Positions 55,971 through 64,000 of a stretch of 64,000 nt of DNA are shown one piece after another. The stretch is from Verrucomicrobiota bacterium. Its GTDB lineage: Bacteria; Verrucomicrobiota; Verrucomicrobiia; Verrucomicrobiales; Akkermansiaceae. Position 1 is the first letter of the stretch, and each line of letters begins with the position of its first letter. The translations under genes were made by a program, and so were the position numbers. The notes beneath the pieces were generated by a model, which was given only the letters and a program-made list of their open reading frames with translations, searched no databases and had not been told where the DNA came from. The stretch lies in NCBI GenBank assembly GCA_004293445.1, contig RDYP01000007.1, positions 1-64,000 of the forward strand, read 5' to 3'.

Positions 55971-57059
55971 TCAGACCGTCTCCACCGCCACGGCCTTGCC
56001 CTCGCGGATGGAGCGATAGATCGCCTCGATCACCAGCAAGTCTTTCAATCCCTCCTCGCCCGCCGGTGCGAAGGGCTTGCCGTCGAGAATCGCCCGCGAG
56101 AAAAGGTCCATCTCCACCGCGAAATGATCGGTCGCCGGAAACTCGATCTTTACCCCCGGCTGAGAGCTCCAGCCCTTCTGGCCACCGTAGCCATAAGCTG
56201 CCTCCAGTCCGAAACGCCCGCCTTGGCCGATCGCTGTGAAGAAATTGCTGCCGTTGAAGGCATAGGTCGTCATCAGCGAGGCCAGCAAGCCAGAGGGAAA
56301 CTTCATCGAGCACGAAATCGTCTCATCGACTTCCGCGAACTTCACCGGGTCCGTCTTGGTTTCCTGGGCAACGATCTCAACCGGCTCCTCTCCTGTTAGA
56401 TAACGACAGGCCTGAATGGCGTAGATGCCGACGTCCATCAGCGCGCCTCCGCCAGCGAGACTCTTCCGCAGTCGCCACTGGGCAGGGTCTCCGGCTTGAA
56501 AGCCGAAGCCGGCCTCGATGAACTTCAACTCGCCAAACACCTTCTCCCGCGCAAGCCGCATGCACTCGACGTGATGAGGTTCGAACTGGCAGCGATAACC
56601 AATGCCGAGCTGCTTGCCCGCCGACTTCACCGCCTCGATCATCCGCCGGCATTCCTCGGCCGTATTGGCCATCGGCTTCTCGCAGAACACATGCTTGCCG
56701 GCCTTCGCCGCACGAATGGTGAATTCCTCATGCATCGAGTTCGGCAGCACCACGTAAACAACGTCGACGTCGGGATTATCCACAATCCGATCGAAGTTTT
56801 CGTAGTTGTAAACGTGGCTGTCCGGAATCCCATACTGCTTCTGCCACTCCGCGGCCTTGGCAGGCGTGCCGGTGACGATCGCTGCCAGCCGGGAATGAGT
56901 CGTCTTCGCAAGAGCGGGCGCGAGCTGGTTCTTGCTGAGCGAGCCGAGCCCGACCAGCGCCCAACCGAGTTTTCGACCGGACTCCTGCTTGGCCCATGCC
57001 GAGGAACCGAGGGCGGCGGCGGTGGCACCGAGACCGGCGAGAAATGGACGACGTTGCAT
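55971..57059 (-). CDS. Exported Gfo/Idh/MocA-family oxidoreductase
   Basis: A 362-residue protein from the ATG at 57057-57059. A Tat-like start (MQRRPFLAGLGATAAALGSS) ends at Ala-Trp-Ala, suggesting export with cofactor bound. The Rossmann part follows (KLGWALVGLGSLSKNQLAPA), with GKHVFCEKPMANTAEE and the catalytic-domain signature GGGALMDVGIYAIQACRYLTG. Glucose-fructose oxidoreductase-like; the substrate is unknown. Confidence 0.88.
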   Translation of the reverse strand: MQRRPFLAGLGATAAALGSSAWAKQESGRKLGWALVGLGSLSKNQLAPALAKTTHSRLAAIVTGTPAKAAEWQKQYGIPDSHVYNYENFDRIVDNPDVDVVYVVLPNSMHEEFTIRAAKAGKHVFCEKPMANTAEECRRMIEAVKSAGKQLGIGYRCQFEPHHVECMRLAREKVFGELKFIEAGFGFQAGDPAQWRLRKSLAGGGALMDVGIYAIQACRYLTGEEPVEIVAQETKTDPVKFAEVDETISCSMKFPSGLLASLMTTYAFNGSNFFTAIGQGGRFGLEAAYGYGGQKGWSSQPGVKIEFPATDHFAVEMDLFSRAILDGKPFAPAGEEGLKDLLVIEAIYRSIREGKAVAVETV

Positions 57060-57193
57060 GGTGTGGATAGAGAGCTTTTTGAATTTCGGGCATCCCCGCA
57101 ACGCGCGGATCGTAAACCCTAGGCCAAGACCTTGAGCGAAAACCTCCATTCGCCGCAATCCGCAAAACTCAAGAGACGCCGAGCCAGACGCGC

Positions 57194-59866
57194 TCACGTC
57201 ACCGGCTCCACACGCACCGCGACGACCTTGTATTCCGGAGTCCCCTCATGGCGATCCCGATGCGGCCCCGTCAAGGCGTTGAGCCCGGCACCCGCGCTAT
57301 GAAAGCTCGCGAAAAGCAGGCCCGTCGACATCGCCTCACTCACTCGAAGGACCAAGTGACAAGCTCCGTGACGACTAAGAATCCTCACTCGATCCCCATC
57401 ACGCAGGCCCAGCGCCGATGCGTCGACCGCGGACATGTCGAGGAAGTCATCGGCCTGCAACCACTGGTTCGCGGTTCGCCGGGTCATGGTTCCCGAATTG
57501 AACTGATAGCGGACGCGCCCGGTGCTCAGCAAAAAAGGAAACTCCGGCGTCACCGTCTCAGAGGTCGGCTCATAGTCGATGATCCGCAAGCTGGCAGGCC
57601 GACCCGAAGCAAACGCGTCCGTGTGGAGAATTGCCGTCCCCGGGTGCACTTCATTCGGACAGGGCCACTGCAAGCCCCCCTGCTCCAAGCGAGCATACGA
57701 GATCCCGGCACCTGCAGGCCACAGCGATCGGATCTCGTCCCAAATCTCGGCAGGCGAATCGAAGCCGAACCCATCGCCATGGCCCATCGCCGCCGCGACC
57801 TCGCAAAGAATCCGCCAATCCGCCTTCGCCTCACCCGGCGGCGGAACCACGGCACGCACCCGCTGGACGCGACGCTCGGCATTCATGAAGGTACCATCTT
57901 TCTCGAAGGCCGACGCAGCAGGCAGCACCAGATCCGCCACCTCGCGAGCCAGCTCGTTCATGAACAAGTCTTGGACCACGACGAAGTCGAGCGATTCCAA
58001 TGCCGCCCTCGTGACCCGGGTGTCGGGATTCGTCTGCAAGATGTCGTAGCCGATCACCCACATCGCCTTCAAACGGCCCGCAGCCGCAGCGTCGATCATC
58101 TCCATCAGGTTCAAGCCGGGGCCGACAGGAATCGACGACTCCCAGCATCTCGCAAAGCGATCCCGCCCCTCGGCGAGAGGGACAAAGCCGGTGAGGTGTC
58201 CCGGCTCGCACCCCATGTGGGCAGAGCCCTGCACGTTGTTCTGCCCGCGCAGAGGATTGATGCCGCTTCCCGGACAACCAAAGTTTCCGGTGATCAAGGC
58301 GAGGTTCACCAAGGCCATGACACCCTCGGTTCCCTGCCCCTGCTCGGTCACGCCCAAGCCATGGAAGCACATCGACGGCTTGCAGCGCGCGTAAATCTCA
58401 GCCGCACGACGAATCGCATCCGCCGACACGCCGCAAATCTCCGCCGCCCGCTCCGGCGTCCATTCCCCGATGAATGACCTAAACTCTTCCCACCCGCTGA
58501 TCCGATCTCCGAAAACGATGGGATCCTGCCAGGCCTCAATCACGATCGTGTGAGCGATTGCATGAAGCAGCGGGAGGTTCGTGCCCGGTCGCAGCGCCAG
58601 ATGGACATCGGCCATCTCTGCAAGCTCCGTGCGCCGAGGGTCCACCACCACCAAGGCGGCACCGCGCGCGACCGCACGCCGGATGCGTGCGCCGAGGACC
58701 GGATGCGCCTCGGTGGGATTGCAGCCGAACACCAGAAAGCCGGCCGCTTGCTCGATGTCCGCAAAGCTGTTCGTCGCCGCGCCCGTCCCGAGCATCGACT
58801 TCATCCCCGCAGCCGTCGGCTGATGGCAAACGCGCGCGCAGCTATCGACGTTGTTGGTTCCAAGCACCACCCGCGCGAATTTCTGCACGAGGTAATTTTC
58901 TTCATTCGTTCCGCGCGCCGAACCCAGCAGCCCGATGCTGTCCGCGCCATGACGCTGCCGGATCTCGGTCAATCCACCCGCCAAGCGCTGGATCGCCTCC
59001 GGCCAAGAAATCGGCCGCCACTCGTCGCCCTCACGCAACAAGGGCTGCGTCAGACGATCGACGGAATGATTGAAGCCAAAAGCATAACGACCTTTCACAC
59101 AAAGGTGCCCTCGGTTCACAGGAGCATCGAGCACCGGCTTCACTCGCAACACACGCCCGGCCCGGCTTCCCGCGAACAATTCGCAGCCGACACCACAGTA
59201 AGGGCAAACCGTGCGCGTCCATCGCTCCGGCTCCATGTGGCCGACAGCGCTCTGATCCTCCAAGGCACCGGTCGGACAGGTATCGACACAAGCCCCGCAA
59301 CTCACACAAGAGCTGGCGAGCAAGCTCGACCCATCGGGGACCACCCTCGTGCCGGCTCCCCGGCCAAGCTCGTTCCACACCGAACGTCCCTCGACTTCCT
59401 CACAGATGCGAACGCAGCGAAAACAATCGATGCAGCGACTCAGATCCGCCGCGAGATAGGGATGCGTCGAATCCTTGAAAACCGGCGGCCAGATCGCCCG
59501 CGGCCTTTCCGAGCCCCTCACGCCATACTGCATCAGCCATCGATGAAAGAGCTTGTCGGGCCGACGCTCGATCTCACGCGCCGGATAATTCCACGCCAGA
59601 AATTCCAAGGCCGCACGACGCCCCGCTTCCAAATCGGCGGTGTGGGTCTCCACGACCATCCCCGCGCGCACCGGCGTCGCGCAGGCGGGCTGAGGACGCG
59701 ACTGCCCGGCCACTTCCACCAAACACAAACGACAAAGCCCCGCTGCCGCCAAACGCTCGTCGTGACACAAGGTCGGAATCTCAATCCCCGCCAGCCGCGA
59801 GGCGTCGAGAATCGTCGCAGCCTCAGGAACCGAAAGCACCCGACCATTGATTTGGAGTTCGATCAT
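57194..59866 (-). CDS. Formate dehydrogenase catalytic subunit (Mo/W-bis-MGD, NuoG-like N-terminus)
   Basis: An 890-residue protein from the ATG at 59864-59866, preceded by a purine-rich AAGGAGGGAGGA. A [2Fe-2S] domain (Cys34, 45, 48, 62) is followed by two ferredoxin clusters (Cys145/148/151/155 and 187/190/193/197) and a further 4Fe-4S site (221/224/228/256). The molybdopterin domain has Cys347-His348 in SCARVCHQPTAA, the Cys form of the Sec-His pair of formate dehydrogenases. The C-terminal MGD domain (LLSTGRVRYQFNSGTMTRR) is complete. It oxidises formate to CO2 or the reverse. No beta/gamma subunits or fdhD are adjacent. ppsA lies upstream on the same strand. Confidence 0.88.
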   Translation of the reverse strand: MIELQINGRVLSVPEAATILDASRLAGIEIPTLCHDERLAAAGLCRLCLVEVAGQSRPQPACATPVRAGMVVETHTADLEAGRRAALEFLAWNYPAREIERRPDKLFHRWLMQYGVRGSERPRAIWPPVFKDSTHPYLAADLSRCIDCFRCVRICEEVEGRSVWNELGRGAGTRVVPDGSSLLASSCVSCGACVDTCPTGALEDQSAVGHMEPERWTRTVCPYCGVGCELFAGSRAGRVLRVKPVLDAPVNRGHLCVKGRYAFGFNHSVDRLTQPLLREGDEWRPISWPEAIQRLAGGLTEIRQRHGADSIGLLGSARGTNEENYLVQKFARVVLGTNNVDSCARVCHQPTAAGMKSMLGTGAATNSFADIEQAAGFLVFGCNPTEAHPVLGARIRRAVARGAALVVVDPRRTELAEMADVHLALRPGTNLPLLHAIAHTIVIEAWQDPIVFGDRISGWEEFRSFIGEWTPERAAEICGVSADAIRRAAEIYARCKPSMCFHGLGVTEQGQGTEGVMALVNLALITGNFGCPGSGINPLRGQNNVQGSAHMGCEPGHLTGFVPLAEGRDRFARCWESSIPVGPGLNLMEMIDAAAAGRLKAMWVIGYDILQTNPDTRVTRAALESLDFVVVQDLFMNELAREVADLVLPAASAFEKDGTFMNAERRVQRVRAVVPPPGEAKADWRILCEVAAAMGHGDGFGFDSPAEIWDEIRSLWPAGAGISYARLEQGGLQWPCPNEVHPGTAILHTDAFASGRPASLRIIDYEPTSETVTPEFPFLLSTGRVRYQFNSGTMTRRTANQWLQADDFLDMSAVDASALGLRDGDRVRILSRHGACHLVLRVSEAMSTGLLFASFHSAGAGLNALTGPHRDRHEGTPEYKVVAVRVEPVT

Positions 59867-59937
59867 GAGTTCGAAAAATCCTCCCTCCTTCGCACGCTCC
59901 GCCACTCCGGGACGATGTCAAACGGCAGCTCATCCCG

Positions 59938-62337
59938 CTACACGGCGCGCTCCTCATCGATGATTGCCAAAGTGGTCGCCATCACCGAATCCGGATCGAG
60001 CGAGATGCTGTCGATCCCCTCCCGCACCAGAAAGCGCGCGAACTCGGGGTAATCGCTCGGTGCTTGCCCGCAGATACCGATTTTCCGGCCACGACTGCGA
60101 CAAACCCGAATCACGCGGGAAATCATCCGCAGCACGGCTTCATTCCGCTCGTCGAAGATCGGAGCCACCACCTCGCTGTCCCGATCCACCCCGAGAACCA
60201 GCTGAGTCAGATCGTTCGAACCAATGCTGAAGCCATCGAACAACTCGCAAAACTCTTCCGCCAACATCACGTTGCTCGGAATCTCGCACATCATATGGAC
60301 CTCGAGTCCCTTCTCTCCCCGCCTCAATCCGAGATCGGACATTTCCGCCAGCACGCGCCGCGCTTCCTCCGGAGTCCGACAGAAAGGAATCATCAATTTG
60401 AGATTCACCAAGCCCATCTCCTCGCGAACCTTCCGCACCGCACGACACTCCAAGGCAAAGCCTCGTCGATAGCGGGGATGACCGTAGCGACTCGCCCCGC
60501 GGAACCCGAGCATCGGATTCTCCTCAAGCGGCTCATAGGCTTTGCCGCCCACCAGGTTCGCATACTCGTTGGTCTTGAAGTCGCTCAGCCTCAGGATGAC
60601 ATCCTTCGGATAAAAAGCCGCTGCGAGCATCGCGACGCCCTGCGCCAGCTTGTCGACAAAGTAGCCCGGCTTGTCCGCATACCCGGCGCTCAATCGTTCC
60701 ATTTCCACCTTCGCCACCGGATCTTCCACATTGGGATAATCCAGCAGCGCCAAGGGATGAATCCCGATCGAATTCGAAATGATGAATTCCTCCCGTGCCA
60801 GACCCACGCCGTCATTCGGAATGAAACTCAAACGAAGGGCCTCCGCCGGATCGGCGACGTTCATCATCACCCGCGTGATCGGCCGGACCAGATCGCCCGG
60901 CTCCGTCCGCTCGACCCCAAAAGCAAGTCGCCCGCCATAAACCCGCCCGACCTCGCCCTCGGCGCAACTCACCGTGACCACCTGTCCGTCGCGCAAGCGC
61001 GCCCGCCCGTCGCCCGTGCCGACCACCGCAGGAACCCCCAGCTCGCGACTCACGATCGCCGCATGACAGGTCCGCCCTCCGCGGTCCGTCACGATCGCCG
61101 CGGCCTTTTTCATGATCGGCTCCCAATCCGGATCGGTCTTATCCGTGACCAGAACTTCCCCAGCTTGAAAACGGGCGATGTCCGCGGCATCCGCAATCAC
61201 CCGGACCGGCCCGCTCGCGATCTTCCGCCCCACCCCACGCCCCGAAACAAGGAGCGGTCCGCTTTCCTGCAGCCGCCATGTCTCGATCACCGCCCCCACC
61301 TCGCGCGAACGCACCGTCTCCGGCCTGGCCTGCACGATGAACAGCTCTCCGCTGAGACCGTCCTTCGCCCACTCGATGTCCATCGGCACCGCCCGCCCTT
61401 GCCGCTCGGAATAGTGCCGCTCGATCAAACAGGCCCAACGCGCCAGCTCTAACAGATCGCCATCCTCCACGCAAAAACGTGCGCGCTCATCAGGCGGCAC
61501 TTCGACGTTTCGGACCGCTCCGGCAGTGCTGTCATAGACCAGTTTGAACTCCTTGGCACCGGTCGCTTTGCGCAAGATCGGCCGGAAGCCCATCGCCAGG
61601 GTCGGCTTGAAAACGAGACACTCGTCCGGCACCACGGCACCCTGCACCACGTTCTCGCCCAGGCCGTAAGCCGCCTCGATCAAAACGACATCGCGAAAGC
61701 CGGTCTCGGTATCGAGGGTGAACATCACCCCGCTCGTCGCGAGGTCGGAACGGACCATCCTCTGCACGGCGACACTCAGGGCGACGCGCGACGCATCAAA
61801 GCCCTTGTCGGCACGATAGCTGATTGCCCGGTTGGTGAAGAGCGAGGCGAAGCAACGCTTGCAGGCATCGAGCAGTGCCGCCTCGCCCGCCACGCGCAGG
61901 AAGCTCTGCTGCTGTCCCGCAAATGATGCCTCGGGCAAATCCTCCGCCGTCGCGCTGGAACGCACCGCCACATCGATCCCCTGCGCGCCGCCGAGTCGGC
62001 CGTAGGCGTTCAGGATTTCCGCGGCGAGATCCCCCGGCCAATCCGCTTCGAGAATCATGGCGCGCAGTGCCTCGCCCCGCTGTGCGAGGTCTTCGAGATC
62101 GGTCACATCCAGCCCCGCGAGCCGCTCTTCGATCCGGCGATCCAAACCCGAAGCGGCGAGAAAGCGACGGTAGGCATCGGCCGTGATGGCGAATCCATCC
62201 GGCACCCGCACGCCCAGCGGGCTCAGCGAGCGAAGCATTTCACCGAGCGAGGCGGTCTTGCCGCCCACCAAGGGGACATCGCTGATGCCCAGTTCACGGA
62301 ACCAGCGAATGAAACGAAAAACGGGGGGAGTCTTCAT
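59938..62337 (-). CDS. ppsA: Phosphoenolpyruvate synthase
   Basis: A 799-residue enzyme converting pyruvate and ATP to phosphoenolpyruvate, AMP and phosphate. The ATP-grasp domain opens with VGGKTASLGEMLRSL and has VRSSATAEDLPEASFAGQQ. The swivelling His is in TDRGGRTCHAAIVSREL (His425). The PEP-binding barrel has MLGFRGASRYGHPRYRRGF, FSIGSNDLTQLVLGVDRDS and active-site Cys in GICGQAPSDYPEF. The length is standard. It lies 71 bp upstream of the formate dehydrogenase gene, probably in one transcript. Confidence 0.95.
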   Translation of the reverse strand: MKTPPVFRFIRWFRELGISDVPLVGGKTASLGEMLRSLSPLGVRVPDGFAITADAYRRFLAASGLDRRIEERLAGLDVTDLEDLAQRGEALRAMILEADWPGDLAAEILNAYGRLGGAQGIDVAVRSSATAEDLPEASFAGQQQSFLRVAGEAALLDACKRCFASLFTNRAISYRADKGFDASRVALSVAVQRMVRSDLATSGVMFTLDTETGFRDVVLIEAAYGLGENVVQGAVVPDECLVFKPTLAMGFRPILRKATGAKEFKLVYDSTAGAVRNVEVPPDERARFCVEDGDLLELARWACLIERHYSERQGRAVPMDIEWAKDGLSGELFIVQARPETVRSREVGAVIETWRLQESGPLLVSGRGVGRKIASGPVRVIADAADIARFQAGEVLVTDKTDPDWEPIMKKAAAIVTDRGGRTCHAAIVSRELGVPAVVGTGDGRARLRDGQVVTVSCAEGEVGRVYGGRLAFGVERTEPGDLVRPITRVMMNVADPAEALRLSFIPNDGVGLAREEFIISNSIGIHPLALLDYPNVEDPVAKVEMERLSAGYADKPGYFVDKLAQGVAMLAAAFYPKDVILRLSDFKTNEYANLVGGKAYEPLEENPMLGFRGASRYGHPRYRRGFALECRAVRKVREEMGLVNLKLMIPFCRTPEEARRVLAEMSDLGLRRGEKGLEVHMMCEIPSNVMLAEEFCELFDGFSIGSNDLTQLVLGVDRDSEVVAPIFDERNEAVLRMISRVIRVCRSRGRKIGICGQAPSDYPEFARFLVREGIDSISLDPDSVMATTLAIIDEERAV

Positions 62338-62422
62338 GACATGGGGGGAATCCTCCCACCCTCGCATCAATCCCCCCACCCCGCGAGCGATCCTTTTCTA
62401 TCCGGCTCACTCTCCAAGATCC

Positions 62423-64000
62423 CTACGACTTCAAACTGGCGAGCCCCAGAACCGTCATGTTCTGGGCGATCTTGTCGTGAGCGATCAGCACATATTCCCA
62501 AGTTTTTCCGCCATTGGTCGCGCTGTAGTCGCTGGCCCGTCGACACCAGTTTTCCGCAGCCTCCTTCTTCGCGATCACGATCGGATCATCCAATTCCTTC
62601 CTCGCCTTGGGCTCGAACATGAAAATCGTCGATTCCGTCTCCGCCACGAAGTCCGGCTGATACTCGGGGTGATCCGCCCCATTCTTGTAGTAGATCTGGA
62701 ACTGGCCCTTCGCGGGCTTGAACCACTTGTTCGCCTCCCGGTCCAGAATCACCGCAAGCACGCGCTCTGCTTCGGACTGGAACTTCTGCGCCGAGTAAAG
62801 ACATCTTGAGAAGCCCCCGAAAAGATACTTCGACATGTTGCTCTTGTCGGCCGGAGAAACGCGAAAGTCCAAGGCCTGCTGGCGATAGTTCACCGTGAAC
62901 GCGCTCGGCTTCAGCTCGGTGAATCCCTTGCTGATCTTCACGTCGTAACCAGACGACTCTTCCCGGTAGTGCGACTGCATCTGTCCGTGGATGAAGCGCG
63001 CGATGTCCTTTTGGTGATGGTGAAGCACCTGCCACACCTCCTCTTCGGGGAGGTAGCTCTGGAAGTGTTTCACCGTCTGGCTCGCGAGGTCGTAGAGAAG
63101 CTCGGCGTTGCTGTCGTAGGAAATGTCGTCGAAATCGATCAAGCCGCCGACCACATAGTCCTCCATCCGCGGTTCGCGGAATCCCCTGCCGCTGACAGCA
63201 ACCGCTTCACCCGAGTCCGTGTGGAGATTGTGAACCCAAAGGTCTCTCGATGGCGCGGGGTATCGCAGCGACTTCAGATCCACCTGGAAGGGCTCGAACC
63301 AGCTCTTCACCTCTCCCCGCGGAACCACCAGAATCCGCGGAATCGGAATCATCTCCTTCACCACCAACGCTGTCGTCTTAAACACCACCTCGGCGATGTT
63401 CGGGCTCGCACCGATGCCTTCAAGTTCCCCCTGCTGCGGTCGATAAAGAGAGGTCACCTCATCGATGATGGCGTTCTGGATTTCCGGCGACTCCAGCGAG
63501 GCCAGGGTCGGAACGCTTTGAGGCTTTGATTCCAGCCTCTTGATGACTTCGAAAGCCAGGCGGGCAACCTTCTGCTGTTCGGGGGTCTCGAAAGCCACGG
63601 GAGCCTCGCTTCCGGCCACTTGAGTGTTCGCAGTGGCTTGTGGCGGCTTGATCCCCAGCAGGTTTGCGACGTTGGATTGAGACACCACCGTTTCCGTCCG
63701 GCTCTCGATGGCGTCGTCGTCCAGCTCGATGAGTTGCAGTTTCTTGATCGAGGAATCCGGCTTCCTGGCCTCGTCCACGATCTCCTGGAACTTGTCGTGC
63801 GCGATGATGTTGAGCCGGTCCACCGCGGCGACGCCGACCCGCCTGCCGTAGGGAAGACGGAGGCCGCGGCCGATGGACTGCTCGATCAGGATCCGCGCGT
63901 TCGCCGCCCGCAGCGGGACGATGGTGTAGAGATTGGTCACGTCCCAACCTTCCTTGAGCATGTTGACGTGGATCACGATCTCGGTGGGATCCTCGTTGTG
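62423..64000 (-). CDS. Type III restriction endonuclease Res subunit, C-terminal part (cut by the window edge)
   Basis: The open frame enters from the right edge (HNEDPTEIVIHVNMLKEGWD) and ends at 62423, about 525 residues. It contains the last helicase motifs of type III Res proteins (GWDVTNLYTIVPLRAANARI, then IEQSIGRGLRLPYG, motif VI). The C-terminal nuclease domain has PDFVAETESTIFMFEPKARK, a PD-(D/E)XK pattern with Asp and Glu-x-Lys. The Mod methylase is not in the window. It is unrelated to the type I locus at the other end. Confidence 0.9.
   Translation of the reverse strand, partial: HNEDPTEIVIHVNMLKEGWDVTNLYTIVPLRAANARILIEQSIGRGLRLPYGRRVGVAAVDRLNIIAHDKFQEIVDEARKPDSSIKKLQLIELDDDAIESRTETVVSQSNVANLLGIKPPQATANTQVAGSEAPVAFETPEQQKVARLAFEVIKRLESKPQSVPTLASLESPEIQNAIIDEVTSLYRPQQGELEGIGASPNIAEVVFKTTALVVKEMIPIPRILVVPRGEVKSWFEPFQVDLKSLRYPAPSRDLWVHNLHTDSGEAVAVSGRGFREPRMEDYVVGGLIDFDDISYDSNAELLYDLASQTVKHFQSYLPEEEVWQVLHHHQKDIARFIHGQMQSHYREESSGYDVKISKGFTELKPSAFTVNYRQQALDFRVSPADKSNMSKYLFGGFSRCLYSAQKFQSEAERVLAVILDREANKWFKPAKGQFQIYYKNGADHPEYQPDFVAETESTIFMFEPKARKELDDPIVIAKKEAAENWCRRASDYSATNGGKTWEYVLIAHDKIAQNMTVLGLASLKS

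Overview
The window reads as a high-GC chromosomal segment of a Gram-negative bacterium, most probably a Verrucomicrobiota member of the Verrucomicrobiaceae/Luteolibacter type. That placement is an inference. It rests on the mix of an SHD1-domain secreted hydrolase, a XylR-type AraC regulator, two TonB/ExbBD-like clusters, a pseudopilin-like protein and many lineage-restricted secreted proteins. Most genes are core metabolism or envelope genes with short gaps, overlapping ATGA/GTGA junctions and weak Shine-Dalgarno sites. Both edges cut through restriction genes.

Layout: 1-3119 (minus) is a type I restriction-modification locus, hsdM, then a YhcG-family nuclease, then hsdS cut by the left edge. 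3337-9192 (plus) is a run with a flavinylated FMN/4Fe-4S membrane protein, its ApbE flavin transferase, a small-molecule kinase, a CHASE2-like membrane protein and argB. 9202-13369 holds a secreted unknown, a hydroxyacid-type dehydrogenase, an alpha/beta hydrolase, hisF and a HAD phosphatase. 13501-15627 is an accessory island. Two diverged ~255-bp repeats in inverted orientation bracket a winged-helix/nucleotidyltransferase plus HEPN toxin-antitoxin pair and a frameshifted AbrB-type antitoxin relic. 15801-23853 carries sppA, carB, a membrane protein, gnd and pgsA.

23862-28071 (minus) runs tonB-exbB-exbD-def followed by a roadblock-like protein and an MglA-like degenerate GTPase. 28206-29537 is an RsmA methyltransferase fused to a NUDIX hydrolase, divergent from a SurA/PpiD-like chaperone. 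29702-45674 mixes housekeeping genes (YhaM-like exoribonuclease, recO, gamma-carbonic anhydrase, deoC, an enlarged adenylate kinase) with odd architectures: an SNase-HhH fusion, an SHD1-hydrolase, and a photolyase-family protein whose two domains appear in reverse order. 45690-50128 holds a dynamin-like GTPase, a Tat-type polysaccharide deacetylase, mtnP and an L,D-transpeptidase lipoprotein.

50199-50429 is a tRNA-Arg(UCU) whose 3' end and flank are tandemly duplicated, followed by GC-rich hairpins. 50620-55965 has tmk, a pseudopilin-like protein, a second ExbB/ExbD cluster with two small membrane proteins, fabF and a thioesterase. 55971-62337 (minus) has a secreted Gfo/Idh/MocA oxidoreductase, a formate-dehydrogenase catalytic subunit and ppsA. 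A type III restriction Res subunit is cut by the right edge.

The strongest leads are the inverted-repeat island with its toxin-antitoxin pair, the tRNA-end duplication, the apparently permuted photolyase, the RsmA-NUDIX fusion, the FMN-protein/ApbE pair with non-standard motifs, and a palindromic repeat family found between convergent genes. All calls are from reading the sequence; no database search was possible.
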